Made by a program: the position numbers and the translations under genes
Source of the DNA: a virus
Length of the DNA stretch: 46,876 nucleotides
IMG/VR virus record: IMGVR_UViG_3300024504_000248
Location: 1-46,876 of that record
Reading direction: 5' to 3' (one strand)
Shown: piece by piece, positions 1 to 7,968 of the stretch
How the letters are laid out: each line of letters begins with the position of its first letter
Numbering within the stretch: position 1 is the first letter of the stretch
Notes under the pieces: model-generated
Databases searched by the model: none
The model's input: the letters and a program-made list of their open reading frames with translations, nothing else
Told to the model about the DNA's origin: nothing

Positions 1-150
1 GCCGTTGTTGATAATTGTGTTTTTGTTGGAAGTCCAAAGAAATTCATGTTCAACAGGTGACAGGCAACCTAGTGCGGAATGAATACATTTTAGGTTGTAA
101 AAGCACTCGATGAATTCAAAGATTTCCAGGATGGCTTGTTCAACGTCCAA
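1..150 (-). pseudogene. IS3-family transposase, C-terminal fragment
   Basis: Read leftward in the frame complementary to base 1, this stretch is open to the window edge and encodes the segment EQAILEIFEFIECFYN, followed by HSALGCLSPVEHEF. This matches the end of the IS3-family OrfB/integrase catalytic domain, whose hallmark is an aromatic-rich helix and then HSALGYLSPVEFE. Nothing upstream of this segment is present: the frame meets the stop codon of the neighbouring gene at 154-156, so the N-terminal DDE core is missing. It is a truncated insertion-sequence remnant. Its 3' end may lie just outside the window. Confidence 0.75.
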
Positions 151-153
151 ATT

Positions 154-768
154 CTACCAAGGCACAGGAGCTTTGTTTGACTTGATGCCTTCAATATCTT
201 TGAGTACCTTTTCGAACTCTTCAACCAGTCCAGGAAATTCAAAATCTTTATGGTCCCACATATCTTTGGTAATATCGTAATCAAGTGAAAATGTATTTCC
301 CTCAAGGTCATTTGACTCATATTTGATAACGAAACCCTCACTTGGCTTTTGGACTTTCAGGTCTTTTGCACGCTCCTTGATTCGCTTGGCATATTTGACG
401 AATTCGGTCACGGAATCAACATCTAGCACAAACGCAAAGCTCTTCAAACCCCCCATATTTCCTTGAATGCGAACTGTATATTCAGCTATGTTGTTTGAAT
501 AGCTAAAACGCCTTCCCCATATAGAATACCGGCTTTTTTGTGCCACTTTTTCAGCTAATATATTAATAGTTTGTGTGTGTTCTCTAAACCGTTCGGGGCC
601 AAATTCGATAAACATGAACGCTTGAGTGTTCGGCGTTTTGGATTTATTTTGAGCGTTGGCTGCGGGCACAAGCAGTGCTGCCCTAGGCCACCAAAACGCA
701 CATGCCAGCAATGCTCCAGCCGCGATAACCCCGCCAATTAGCAAGGGTGACAAATTGATTTTCATAAC
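154..768 (-). CDS. exported protein of unknown function
   Basis: I do not recognise the family. The 204-residue product starts MKINLSPLLIGGVIAAGALL, a Lys-led hydrophobic signal segment ending near PAANAQ, so export is likely. The mature part is mixed and charged without cysteines. I chose the ATG at 768 because AAAGGAG lies upstream of it. A longer frame reaching 930 would bury the signal peptide inside the protein and overlap the next gene. The stop codon abuts the truncated IS3 transposase fragment, so the natural C-terminus may have been lost and the final residues may come from the junction. Confidence 0.6.
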   Translation of the reverse strand, partial: VMKINLSPLLIGGVIAAGALLACAFWWPRAALLVPAANAQNKSKTPNTQAFMFIEFGPERFREHTQTINILAEKVAQKSRYSIWGRRFSYSNNIAEYTVRIQGNMGGLKSFAFVLDVDSVTEFVKYAKRIKERAKDLKVQKPSEGFVIKYESNDLEGNTFSLDYDITKDMWDHKDFEFPGLVEEFEKVLKDIEGIKSNKAPVPW

Positions 769-895
769 CGTCTCCTTTGGCGAACGTGTAAAATAAGTGG
801 CTCGGTTGGCCGTGTGAAAGCTTTGAATCTCAGAAAAAATTACCATCGTCCAACTGTTTGGCTGAGGTGATCTTTTTCTGCCATCATTAGGGTTA

Positions 896-1573
896 TCATG
901 CTTTCTTAATGAGGTTACGGATGAACCCAAACCACAGGAAAGGGGATGAGACGAGCAGCATCACAAGTGCAACATTATAATCTTTTTCAATAAATCCACC
1001 AAGCGAACCGAGAAGCATAAACAAGCCAAATAAGGCACTCAAGCAACCACCTACCTTATTCGCCAGTTTGACTGGGGGGACCAAAACCACTGGAATTTCG
1101 GAAAATTCTGCGGCGGGGTTAGCCCCCGCTCTGGCTATTACAGCCTGTAAATTGCTGGCGAAAGTATCAGGAGCACTCAGTAGCATATTCGTGAAGATAT
1201 ATCGGTGGCCACTTTTGGCCACAATGGTTAAATCTGAAGTAAATGTTCCGCGACGTGGTTCCACACTCTCAATCTGGGAAAATGGCAATGAAGCAATTAA
1301 AGCCTTAAAATCGGGGAGCTTCAGTTTGTTAAAGGGGTTTGTGAGTTCAAGAATCAAAACCCTCCGATCAGTAATACCCAAAAGAAACTTGCGGGAACGA
1401 GTGAGCAAGTCTGGCACGAAAGGCATAATGCGGATTATAAACGGCGGTCTTTGCTCGCCATGTTGAAATGCAAGGCACTCCTCGCCTCGCATGGACTGGC
1501 TTAAGATAAGACGCTCGTAGTGCCATTCTGGAGAGTCGCTATCGGCTGGGTTTAATGGCGATGGTGTGCTCAT
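896..1573 (-). CDS. membrane protein with bacterial PH-like domain
   Basis: The product has 225 residues. After a polar N-terminus comes a soluble region (about 30-150) with a segment GITDRRVLILEL and a later SDLTIVAKSGHRYIF. These resemble the repeated strands of YokE-like bacterial PH domains. Two hydrophobic helices follow at about 175-195 and 200-220, ending in basic residues (RNLIKKA). This suggests a protein anchored at its C-terminus with a cytoplasmic PH-like domain, perhaps sensing lipid or envelope state. The start has AAGGA upstream. A sigma70-like promoter sits at 1646-1674. The fold call is by pattern only. Confidence 0.55.
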   Translation of the reverse strand: MSTPSPLNPADSDSPEWHYERLILSQSMRGEECLAFQHGEQRPPFIIRIMPFVPDLLTRSRKFLLGITDRRVLILELTNPFNKLKLPDFKALIASLPFSQIESVEPRRGTFTSDLTIVAKSGHRYIFTNMLLSAPDTFASNLQAVIARAGANPAAEFSEIPVVLVPPVKLANKVGGCLSALFGLFMLLGSLGGFIEKDYNVALVMLLVSSPFLWFGFIRNLIKKA

Positions 1574-1645
1574 GATGTTTTCCTTGTGGATTGGTTTTAG
1601 GATAGTACAAGTCTTCTACCACCGAAATACAGTGAACAAATTAAC

Positions 1646-1674
1646 TAAATAATGGAGTGGCATGGGCATGTCAA
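1646..1674 (-). promoter_or_regulatory. sigma70-like promoter, one of two related copies
   Basis: On the minus strand TTGACA (1669-1674) is followed after 17 bases by TATTTA (1646-1651), correctly placed for the gene starting at 1573. The spacer contains CCATGCCAC, which recurs at the same distance from TTGACA in the promoter at 4555-4583. Confidence 0.5.
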
Positions 1675-1833
1675 ATTTAATTGGTCAGATTTGACAAGAT
1701 GCGTTTGAACACCGGTTGAAATCTCATGCTTTACCGCAATTTCCACCATGCTATGCCGCAGCCTTCACAATCTTCACTCGGCGAGCTTAGACCAGCGCTG
1801 GCCTCACTGCAAACGCTGCGAGTTGGCAAATAA

Positions 1834-1972
1834 TACAAGTTCCTTGACCAAGTCGCTCATACCTACCGAGTCAAACATCTGGTTTATCGCAGGGAGCAGT
1901 CCTATGTTGCCTGGGTCAAGCGGGTCAACCTATTTCACAGCAAGCAGCACCCAAAAAAAGGGGCCGACCGTG
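1834..1972 (+). pseudogene. integron-type tyrosine recombinase, N-terminal remnant
   Basis: The frame beginning YKFLDQVAHTYRVKH and continuing HLVYRREQSYVAWVKR, VNLFHSKQHP matches the N-terminal SAM-like core-binding domain of integron/phage integrases, whose usual form is RTEQAYVxWIRRFILFHGKRHP. A TAA stop lies directly before it. The following sequence to 2397 shows no catalytic R-H-R-Y region in any frame that I can recognise. It is a decayed fragment. The rest of the gene-free interval 1574-2397 shows nothing else I can support. Confidence 0.6.
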
Positions 1973-2397
1973 GTTTGGGCGTCCGGATCTCGCTTGCTTC
2001 ATCATCATTACTGCGAGGCAATATAGAAGTTACGAACCACGAAAGAGAACTCGTAGTTGTTGGATGATACTTGTTGGGTTACCAAACGCGCAAAGCATCA
2101 CCTGCCATTCGTCGTCTTGATGCATACCGAAAGGAATACTTGCGGAGTCCACATATCTGGCGCACTATCTCCTAGTCATCGAGGGGTGGCCGCTGATTCT
2201 GGTTTATTTCTACGACTTGCTTTTTGAAGTTGGCTCTCCCACTTGACAAATCTGGAATTTCGCTCGTCCTTCCTTTTGCCCCACTTCGGGTGTTCGATAA
2301 TCGCCGTATTACCGCGCTTAACCATCGAAATGTGGGTGTAGGAGAGCTACATCTAACGCGACTGCAGCAAAAATTAGGAAGCTAAATAACGACAGCT

Positions 2398-2937
2398 TCA
2401 AGGAATTAACTTTCTCGCAGGACGCCCCTGCTCTTCCCGGAGTAGCTCCTGGATGTACCACGACAAAAACTCCCGGTTCCGCTCCACAAACTCAGGATCT
2501 CGCCATGCACTCCCATTGATGGTTCCGCGACACTTGGGAGCCCCACACCGGCACTCGAAAGGTTTGGCCGAGATTTCGGTGGTGTCGTAGTCAAACGTCA
2601 GCTCTTCGCCGGCCAGAATCGCCCGGCGGGCCACCATCACAATCTGTCCTCGGACCCCGACGTTGGCCTCGCACTTGTGGTTGAACAACTCTGCATCGTC
2701 GAACTCGAAAAGGTTCTCCGACCCCAGGTAGTAACCGGGGCACACTGAGACGGTGTGCGTATCGAAGTGGGGGAAGCCCACTGCCAGCCGACCGACCTCC
2801 TCGGCCGTGTACACCTTACCACCCCAGACGGCCACCACCTCGCCGGCGACGAACGCCTCGGCGGCAAAGAGCCCTCGCCCGTCGATGGCGGACCGGGCTA
2901 CCCTACACTTCGGGGAGAGCAGCGAATGTAACCTCAT
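2398..2937 (-). CDS. SET-domain protein (lysine methyltransferase-like)
   Basis: This 179-residue protein has the SET-domain landmarks in order: GRGLFA near 20-25 (N-terminal S-adenosylmethionine-binding part), NHKCEAN at 86-92 (equivalent of the NHSCxPN motif), GEELTFDYDT at about 110-119 with the conserved tyrosine, and a post-SET cysteine cluster C129-x-C131-x4-C136. It should transfer a methyl group from S-adenosylmethionine to a lysine; the target is unknown. The sequence is visibly GC-richer than most of the window. Its start overlaps the stop of the upstream membrane-protein gene by 4 bases, indicating an operon. Confidence 0.85.
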   Translation of the reverse strand: MRLHSLLSPKCRVARSAIDGRGLFAAEAFVAGEVVAVWGGKVYTAEEVGRLAVGFPHFDTHTVSVCPGYYLGSENLFEFDDAELFNHKCEANVGVRGQIVMVARRAILAGEELTFDYDTTEISAKPFECRCGAPKCRGTINGSAWRDPEFVERNREFLSWYIQELLREEQGRPARKLIP

Positions 2938-3344
2938 TGTTGTCTATCCTCGGATGCAAACTCGGCAGCGGCCGGCGGCGGTGGTTCGTCGTGCTTCTCG
3001 CGGCCAAGCTCGAGTAGGATCACGGCGACCGCTGCAAACCCCACGCCGACCCACTCCATCTGGGTAAGCCGACCGCCGAAATAGACCATGTCACACACGA
3101 CCACCAGCACGACGTGGAACACGGTAGACAACACAAAAGCAGCGCTAAACGTTCTACTATCCCACTTCAGGAGCAGGCCGAACAGGATCAGGCTGGCGAG
3201 CCATATGAGGCACGCAAGGACCAGCCACAAGGTATTGTTGGACTTTGCCCATTTGAAAATCCAGATGTCCCCCAGGCCACCAGTCACCCCGATGGCGACA
3301 AGAAGCACGTACACCAACCAAGGGTCTGTCGGATCACTTAGCAC
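2934..3344 (-). CDS. four-helix membrane protein, EamA/SMR-like
   Basis: Four hydrophobic segments are visible: WLVYVLLVAIGVTGG, the following LWLVLACLIWLASLILFGLLL, AAFVLSTVFHVVLVVVC and VGVGFAAVAVILLEL. The size (about 136 residues), topology and glycine-rich first helix resemble half-size EamA/small multidrug resistance transporters, though key transport residues are not certain. I prefer the GTG at 3344 because AGGGAGG lies six bases upstream; an upstream ATG at 3365 adds an Arg-rich leader. It overlaps the SET-domain gene downstream by 4 bases, so both are probably co-translated. Confidence 0.6.
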   Translation of the reverse strand: MLSDPTDPWLVYVLLVAIGVTGGLGDIWIFKWAKSNNTLWLVLACLIWLASLILFGLLLKWDSRTFSAAFVLSTVFHVVLVVVCDMVYFGGRLTQMEWVGVGFAAVAVILLELGREKHDEPPPPAAAEFASEDRQQ

Positions 3345-3473
3345 ACGCCGCCTCCCTCTCCTCACGACAAAGCTCAGCAGCAGCGGGGCCGGGTGAGCTA
3401 GGACCCTAAAAATGCGTCATACCCTTCCGTCTGCCGCATCCCCTAGTTCGAGTAGGCCTCACATCTGTTGCAA

Positions 3474-4496
3474 CTATTTACCAATCCACGGCAAGTACAG
3501 TTCGGCCTTCATCGTGTTTGTGCCTGTGCTCGTGTCGAGTTTCAATTTGTTGAAGCTGAAAAAGTCAATTAATGCGTCCTCATTCTCCTCCAAACCGAGG
3601 AAGTCGAAGAGTTTTTCAATTGAAACGCCCAAAAGCATAGGAGCAAATCTAACATATGTTGCGAAGAGGACTTTGAGCACCGGCTTGTAATTAGCAAACC
3701 CGACATCCATTTTGTCGATGAGATCGTTAGCATCCATTTTGGCGATGCCTTCCAACGTGAAGCTAATAGAGATACCCTTTTTGAAGGCGATTTGACCGTG
3801 AACGCCCGTCAAATTCGGGGGGACCTGAACGCCTTTTAAGGCAGGTATATCTTTCACCGACTCCGGGGATGCAACGAACCAAACCACCTGCTTCTGATCA
3901 ACCTTCGCAATCAACCCCCGGATCACTTCGTTGTTCGGCCCCTTCGACTCTTTGGCATTGTACTTATGGATCAGTGACCTGAGGCAGTCCTCGTCCGAAG
4001 ACATCGCACATAGATCAGGACCAACCACGCACAGGTATTGTGTCTTGGCCTGTCTTCTGGAGCCGATATCGTTTTGTTGAATCGCCAATTCCTCGAACTT
4101 TATGGCACTAATCTCGATGTTGGTTTGTGCCTTCATTAGTCGCGGGAAATGTTCGATGAAAGCCCCGGTGTCCCACTTGCCATACATGAGGATAAGTGGG
4201 GTCAAATCCTTGCCGACAAGCGCGACAATGATGCGGGTCGGGTCCGTGGCAACGTTGAAGCTCAATCGCTTGGCGAACAACTTAGCTATTTCGCTGTGAT
4301 CGAACAGCTTCGTCAAGGCCTTTCCCACTGTGGTGCTTGCGGGCTTGGCCTCCGTGAAGGCTTTCCAGTCGATCGAGAGTATCGCTGCGGTGTCGTCGGG
4401 CAGATGCTTGTCTCCCTCGACTGCCTGCGCGGCCGGCGAACAGCTCACCGCGAGCAGCGTGACCGCTAGTAGGGGAAAGGTGCGAAACTGCAACAT
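3474..4496 (-). CDS. predicted lipoprotein of unknown function
   Basis: The 340-residue product starts MLQFRTFPLLAVTLLAVSC, a signal sequence ending in a lipobox-like LAVSC, so a membrane-anchored lipoprotein is likely. The mature protein has a region LPDDTAAILSIDWKAF and alternating strands and helices; I recognise no enzymatic motif. GGAGG lies upstream of the ATG at 4496. A promoter related to the one at 1646 lies upstream at 4555-4583. It is GC-rich like the SET-domain gene, consistent with resident chromosomal DNA. Confidence 0.65.
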   Translation of the reverse strand: MLQFRTFPLLAVTLLAVSCSPAAQAVEGDKHLPDDTAAILSIDWKAFTEAKPASTTVGKALTKLFDHSEIAKLFAKRLSFNVATDPTRIIVALVGKDLTPLILMYGKWDTGAFIEHFPRLMKAQTNIEISAIKFEELAIQQNDIGSRRQAKTQYLCVVGPDLCAMSSDEDCLRSLIHKYNAKESKGPNNEVIRGLIAKVDQKQVVWFVASPESVKDIPALKGVQVPPNLTGVHGQIAFKKGISISFTLEGIAKMDANDLIDKMDVGFANYKPVLKVLFATYVRFAPMLLGVSIEKLFDFLGLEENEDALIDFFSFNKLKLDTSTGTNTMKAELYLPWIGK

Positions 4497-4554
4497 GGTT
4501 TTCCTCCGCAGTCCAACAGGTATTCAAACTCTGAATTGCGCTAAAATAGATATA

Positions 4555-4583
4555 AACCTAGCTGCGTGGCATGGACTTGTCAA
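4555..4583 (-). promoter_or_regulatory. sigma70-like promoter, second related copy
   Basis: On the minus strand TTGACA (4578-4583) is followed after 17 bases by TAGGTT (4555-4560), upstream of the lipoprotein gene. The spacer has CCATGCCAC in the same register as the promoter at 1646-1674, and similarity continues upstream of the -35 box. The interval 4497-4833 holds no gene I can support. Confidence 0.45.
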
Positions 4584-4780
4584 ATCTAATGTATCCGATT
4601 ATCTGGCAAGATGTGTCGGAATGCCAATCGGTCGTCAAATACCTTGAGCAACGCACGACGAGATGTAATCCAGCTTGGCCTTTTTCCATACACCGAGGCG
4701 GTAATTGCTTTGGTCGTGCACTTGTGAAGTGATTCAGACACTTGTGGTTAGAGGCGACGAACGCACTATCTGACCGCTAA

Positions 4781-4828
4781 AAAAAACACCTGCATCGGCT
4801 AAAGCCATGGCCATGCAAGTGGTTTTTA
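4781..4828 (-). terminator. terminator-like hairpin after the AAA/VWA operon
   Basis: On the minus strand CACTTGCA pairs with TGCAGGTG (one G-U pair) around a loop containing GGCCATGGC. It is followed by a run of T, seen on the plus strand as eight A at about 4781-4788. It lies directly after the last gene of the leftward operon. Confidence 0.5.
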
Positions 4829-4833
4829 GATGG

Positions 4834-5277
4834 TTAACTAATTTCTGCCTTTAACTCGCCAATCAACAGGCTCGCCTCCTTAACAGTTAGTTCGTTGAAA
4901 GAACCAACATTTCGCGCATCTAACAGTGGTTGATAAGGAATCTTACCTTTTCTCAGAAGGCCCTGGATCAAAGCTAATTGCTTTTCAGAAGCCCGCCTTA
5001 TGGAGCCATTCTGGGATGGTTTCTCAACTTGATGGTCCTGGATAGCCGGTATTTTGGCAGGAGTATGGAGCATTTCAGGCTTCACTGCTATTTTGCCAAC
5101 TTCTTCATCAAGGGCATTGCGAGCTAACTCGAAAAGCTTCTGCATGTGCAGCTTGAGCTTTGATGGATCCCCTAGCATCGCCGAATCCACTTCCACTTCA
5201 AGGTTCACATTACCGCCTTTGGAACCATAATGGTTATCAGAAACTTTCCTGCTTAAACCAACATTCAACCTCATCAT
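4834..5277 (-). CDS. accessory-operon protein with annealing/SSB-style C-terminal segment
   Basis: The 147-residue product begins MMRLNVGLSRKVSDNHYGS and has a strand-rich N-terminal region, a linker rich in Pro, Lys and Gln, and a C-terminal segment: SEKQLALIQGLLRK, then SFNELTVKEASLLIGELK. The last pattern (KQ, then LTxxEASxLIxxL) is widespread in phage and plasmid DNA-metabolism proteins, often behind SSB or annealing domains. The start at 5277 has AAAGGCAGG upstream and follows the HTH gene by one base. The exact role is unknown; binding of single-stranded DNA is an inference. Confidence 0.5.
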   Translation of the reverse strand: MMRLNVGLSRKVSDNHYGSKGGNVNLEVEVDSAMLGDPSKLKLHMQKLFELARNALDEEVGKIAVKPEMLHTPAKIPAIQDHQVEKPSQNGSIRRASEKQLALIQGLLRKGKIPYQPLLDARNVGSFNELTVKEASLLIGELKAEIS

Positions 5278-5278
5278 G

Positions 5279-5431
5279 TTAAACCTGCCTTTCTTTTCTG
5301 AGAATTTGAACCAAACACCCATTTGTTCGTGAGAAGACTTTCTTCACCACGATCCTCTTCAGACTGAAACCCATATGCCTCAGCCTTTGGACAGAAATAC
5401 CTAGTTCATCAGCGATCTTTTTAGCTTTCAT
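5279..5431 (-). CDS. small helix-turn-helix protein
   Basis: This 50-residue frame starts ATG behind a near-perfect ribosome site (AAAGGAGG, four bases spacing). The product begins MKAKKIADELGISVQRLRH, a typical helix-turn-helix opening (xxIADELGISxxRL), and ends in a basic tail with RKERQV. It could be a MerR/excisionase-like or translational regulator of its own operon. It sits between the small membrane protein and the 147-residue gene with very short gaps. Confidence 0.65.
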   Translation of the reverse strand: MKAKKIADELGISVQRLRHMGFSLKRIVVKKVFSRTNGCLVQILRKERQV

Positions 5432-5450
5432 AAAGCCTCCTTTCTATGGT

Positions 5451-5606
5451 TCAAATGCGAATGGACCTTTGGTGATAGGCAAACCCTACGAAAACCAGCA
5501 TCACCAGGAAAAACACAAGCCAGGATTCCGTAGCAGCTCCAAAAATGGCTGACAGCAACAAACATCCATTGAAATTTGCCACATTGAGCTTTTGTCGAGC
5601 ACCCAT
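5451..5606 (-). CDS. small two-helix membrane protein
   Basis: This 51-residue frame starts MGARQKLNVANFNGCLLLSA and has two hydrophobic stretches (about 14-25 and 29-44) separated by ATESW, with a basic C-terminus (HQRSIRI). AAGGGAG precedes the ATG. Both ends are likely cytoplasmic by the positive-inside rule. Function unknown. Its place inside an AAA+/VWA operon makes a membrane partner for that pair a reasonable guess. Confidence 0.6.
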   Translation of the reverse strand: MGARQKLNVANFNGCLLLSAIFGAATESWLVFFLVMLVFVGFAYHQRSIRI

Positions 5607-5629
5607 GATCAGACTCCCTTAATAGAGAA

Positions 5630-5655
5630 AGGCCTGCCCCGAAAGAGGCAGGCCT
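5630..5655. repeat. intercistronic hairpin
   Basis: AGGCCTGCC (5630-5638) and GGCAGGCCT (5647-5655) form a perfect nine-pair stem with an eight-base loop, between the 284-residue gene and the small membrane gene. No T run follows on the minus strand, so it is more likely an mRNA-stability or differential-expression element than a full terminator. Confidence 0.6.
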
Positions 5656-5675
5656 GAATTGGGAACCACAAACAA

Positions 5676-6530
5676 TTAGACAGCCATCAAGCTTGCAACC
5701 TTTTCCTTAAGCTTCGCGGAAGCCTCATCCAGCATGGATTGGAGACGGGCTTGTTCCCCGGCAAGGTAACCGGCATAAGTTTCCACCTTGAACCTTGCCT
5801 GCTGGATCTGGGAGGCAGCTTTCTCGAAGCTACTTTCCCTGGTATCTGCCCCAAAGGCTTCAATCATCGAAAGATACTCATTCACCAAGTTGCTAAGACC
5901 ATTTGCGATGGCATCTTTGACGGACCTGTCTCCTTCACGGGTTCCAGAAGGCACCGGAAATCGCAGGATCGTGCATCCAAGGCGAAGCACCAGGCTTTCC
6001 AGCTTGTTCACAAAATCCTGGTGCCTTTGGGCAACAAAGTAACAGCCACCCTGGGGCCTTATTGGGAAGAGTCCTCCATTCTGATCAATGAGCCGGACCA
6101 GGATCCTTCCAATGTCCGCCCCCTTCCTTCTGGAAAGCTCAAGATCCAGCTCCCTCTGAACCGCCTCTTTGAGCTCTTCAATTCCACAGGTTACCCTCCC
6201 AGTATCCTTTGCCACGGTCAGCTTGGCCTCGGTCTGGTAGATGAAGAACTCGGCATCCCTTTTTTCCAAGGTAAACTGAAAACTAATGTTTTCAGCATTC
6301 TCTTCCAGTACCTTGACCAGCCTTTTCTGCCCAAGTGACTTGCAGGCTCTGCGGAAGGCAGACTGGACTGGCAAATCGGGCATTAGGCAGGTAGGTAGCT
6401 CCAGATTTTCCAATAGCTTTACAAGATCCTTGTGACTTACGCAGGCCTTGTTGCAATTCCAAGAGACCACTTCGCCCAGCAATTCCGTTTGTTTAGCGTG
6501 AGCGAGCATATCCCGCATATTCGCGATCAT
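5676..6530 (-). CDS. accessory-operon protein of unknown function
   Basis: The 284-residue protein has no signal peptide or membrane segment. The middle (about 85-215) alternates strands and helices with a Cys in GRVTCGIEEL and a conserved-looking GGCYFVAQRH. The C-terminal third is helical and probably coiled coil, ending ASAKLKEKVASLMAV. I recall similar proteins (DUF6744-like) beside AAA+/VWA gene pairs in phages and plasmids, but I cannot confirm this. AAGGGGG precedes the ATG, and the gene follows the VWA gene by 23 bases. Confidence 0.55.
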   Translation of the reverse strand: MIANMRDMLAHAKQTELLGEVVSWNCNKACVSHKDLVKLLENLELPTCLMPDLPVQSAFRRACKSLGQKRLVKVLEENAENISFQFTLEKRDAEFFIYQTEAKLTVAKDTGRVTCGIEELKEAVQRELDLELSRRKGADIGRILVRLIDQNGGLFPIRPQGGCYFVAQRHQDFVNKLESLVLRLGCTILRFPVPSGTREGDRSVKDAIANGLSNLVNEYLSMIEAFGADTRESSFEKAASQIQQARFKVETYAGYLAGEQARLQSMLDEASAKLKEKVASLMAV

Positions 6531-6553
6531 AGAAAACCCCCTTAGTGAATGGT

Positions 6554-7900
6554 TTAAATAGAAAAGAATTGCTCAGACCCGATCAAAGCCGGACTGAGCA
6601 TTTCAAAAAGATGAACCTTGTCCGAAATGGTTGCCAAGTCACCAGGCTCAGAGCCGATGACCAGGCTGGTTAGCTTAGCTTTTACAGAAGCTTTCCATTC
6701 CAGAAAAGCCTCTGCATGGTTGGTATTTATCCGGAGTTGGGCGTCGGAAATGTAAATCAGGTCGGTCTTTCCTGAAGGTGCACCTATTTGAGCAAAGATG
6801 GCTGGCATTTCGCTGACTGGCAGATCTTGATCAGACCCTCCGCCGATAAATGCCACACTCCAATCCAGGAGTTCCCTGGTTTTGGAACTATCCGGAGGGA
6901 TAGCCAAAAGAGAGTGGCCAGTACCTCCGCTGAAAGAGACAAGCCCACACCAGCGCTTTTGACACCTCGAAAGCCAGGCAAAGGTCAAAGCAATCGCTTT
7001 GGCATGCTCAATTTTGGCCCCGTTCATGCTGCCGGACTCATCAACAACAACCACTACAGGCCCTAAACCTGCTGGATCGTTGCTTTCAAAGTCCCTTAGT
7101 TGAAGCTGGCCTTCTGCAAAGCGCCTTAGGAAGTCCAATTCCAGTTCAGGCAGGGCGATTCTTAGCAATTCCATTGGAAGAATCCGGCTAAGTTCACATC
7201 CCAGGACTACTCCTGTAAAGTGATCCATGCCATTATTTCCAAGGATGTTGTGACAACCCTGGGCCACCTGCTTATAGCAGCCTGCCAGCCTGGCAATCTG
7301 CCTAATGACAGCATTGGCCTGAAAACACCTAAAAAGATTGGCAAGTTCCTTCGAATCCAGCGATCTTCCGGGTTTTCCAGAGCCTAAACCATAAGCATCG
7401 CATGCCTGGTTAAAGTCATTAATTTCCAATTCTGCCTTTTCAGCAGCCCTAGCAACACTGATCATACATTCGATATCCTTAGTTTTGGATTCTGGTAACT
7501 TGATTGGAGACGTCTCCACTTTTCCCTTCAGTGCTTGGAATGCCTCGCAAAAAGCCAGGGTTGCTATTTGAGAAGCGACAACGTTTAGGGCTGTACCCTG
7601 CTTAAGGCCTTGAAAATCAAGGTTTTGAAGCATCTGCTTCATAAAGCCATGCCTTAAAGGATCTGTGGGTGTTTCATGGAACTGCAACTCTGGCAGGAAC
7701 GCCATTCCATGAAGATCAGACACTTCTTCTTTACTCAACGCCATCTGCTGTAGCTTTGGGCTTTCGCTGAGTAAGGTCTCGCCCTGCCGAAGGTCCCAAA
7801 GGTCGAGCTTGAGTTCAGTTGGCTGTTGAATGGGCTCTTTTTGTAAAACTGCTGGTATCTCAGGAGATACCAGCAAGGTCTGCAATCGTTCCTCAGTCAT
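6554..7900 (-). CDS. von Willebrand factor A domain protein (CoxE/ViaA-like)
   Basis: The C-terminal half of this 448-residue protein is a VWA domain. The metal-ion-dependent adhesion site motif DESGS is at 287-291, followed by KIEHAKAIALTFAWLS, the later GLVSFSG, and DLIYISDAQ near 375. The N-terminal 280 residues are helical, as in ViaA/CoxE proteins that work with MoxR-type AAA+ ATPases as Mg-dependent client or insertion factors. The AAA+ gene lies directly upstream, so the pair very likely acts as one chaperone machine. The start is backed by AAGGAGG. Confidence 0.8.
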   Translation of the reverse strand: MTEERLQTLLVSPEIPAVLQKEPIQQPTELKLDLWDLRQGETLLSESPKLQQMALSKEEVSDLHGMAFLPELQFHETPTDPLRHGFMKQMLQNLDFQGLKQGTALNVVASQIATLAFCEAFQALKGKVETSPIKLPESKTKDIECMISVARAAEKAELEINDFNQACDAYGLGSGKPGRSLDSKELANLFRCFQANAVIRQIARLAGCYKQVAQGCHNILGNNGMDHFTGVVLGCELSRILPMELLRIALPELELDFLRRFAEGQLQLRDFESNDPAGLGPVVVVVDESGSMNGAKIEHAKAIALTFAWLSRCQKRWCGLVSFSGGTGHSLLAIPPDSSKTRELLDWSVAFIGGGSDQDLPVSEMPAIFAQIGAPSGKTDLIYISDAQLRINTNHAEAFLEWKASVKAKLTSLVIGSEPGDLATISDKVHLFEMLSPALIGSEQFFSI

Positions 7901-7923
7901 AAAATCCTCCTTGGAAATGAAAA

Positions 7924-7950
7924 AGGCCGCAGGTAACCCCTGCGGCCTTA
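7924..7950. repeat. intercistronic hairpin between AAA+ and VWA genes
   Basis: AAGGCCGCAGG (7924-7934) and CCTGCGGCCTT (7940-7950) make a perfect eleven-pair stem with loop TAACC in the 68-base gap. There is no long T run on the minus strand. It may cap the upstream message and set the AAA+:VWA ratio. Confidence 0.65.
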
Positions 7951-7968
7951 AGAAATGGGTAAGTACAA

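Noticed and set aside
1748-2026. 92-residue rightward open frame
   Set aside because: Wrong frame relative to the recognisable integrase remnant; low-complexity content and no ribosome site.
2753-3067. 104-residue rightward frame over the SET gene
   Set aside because: Antisense shadow in GC-rich DNA with many Arg/Pro/Thr; the SET domain on the other strand is clear.
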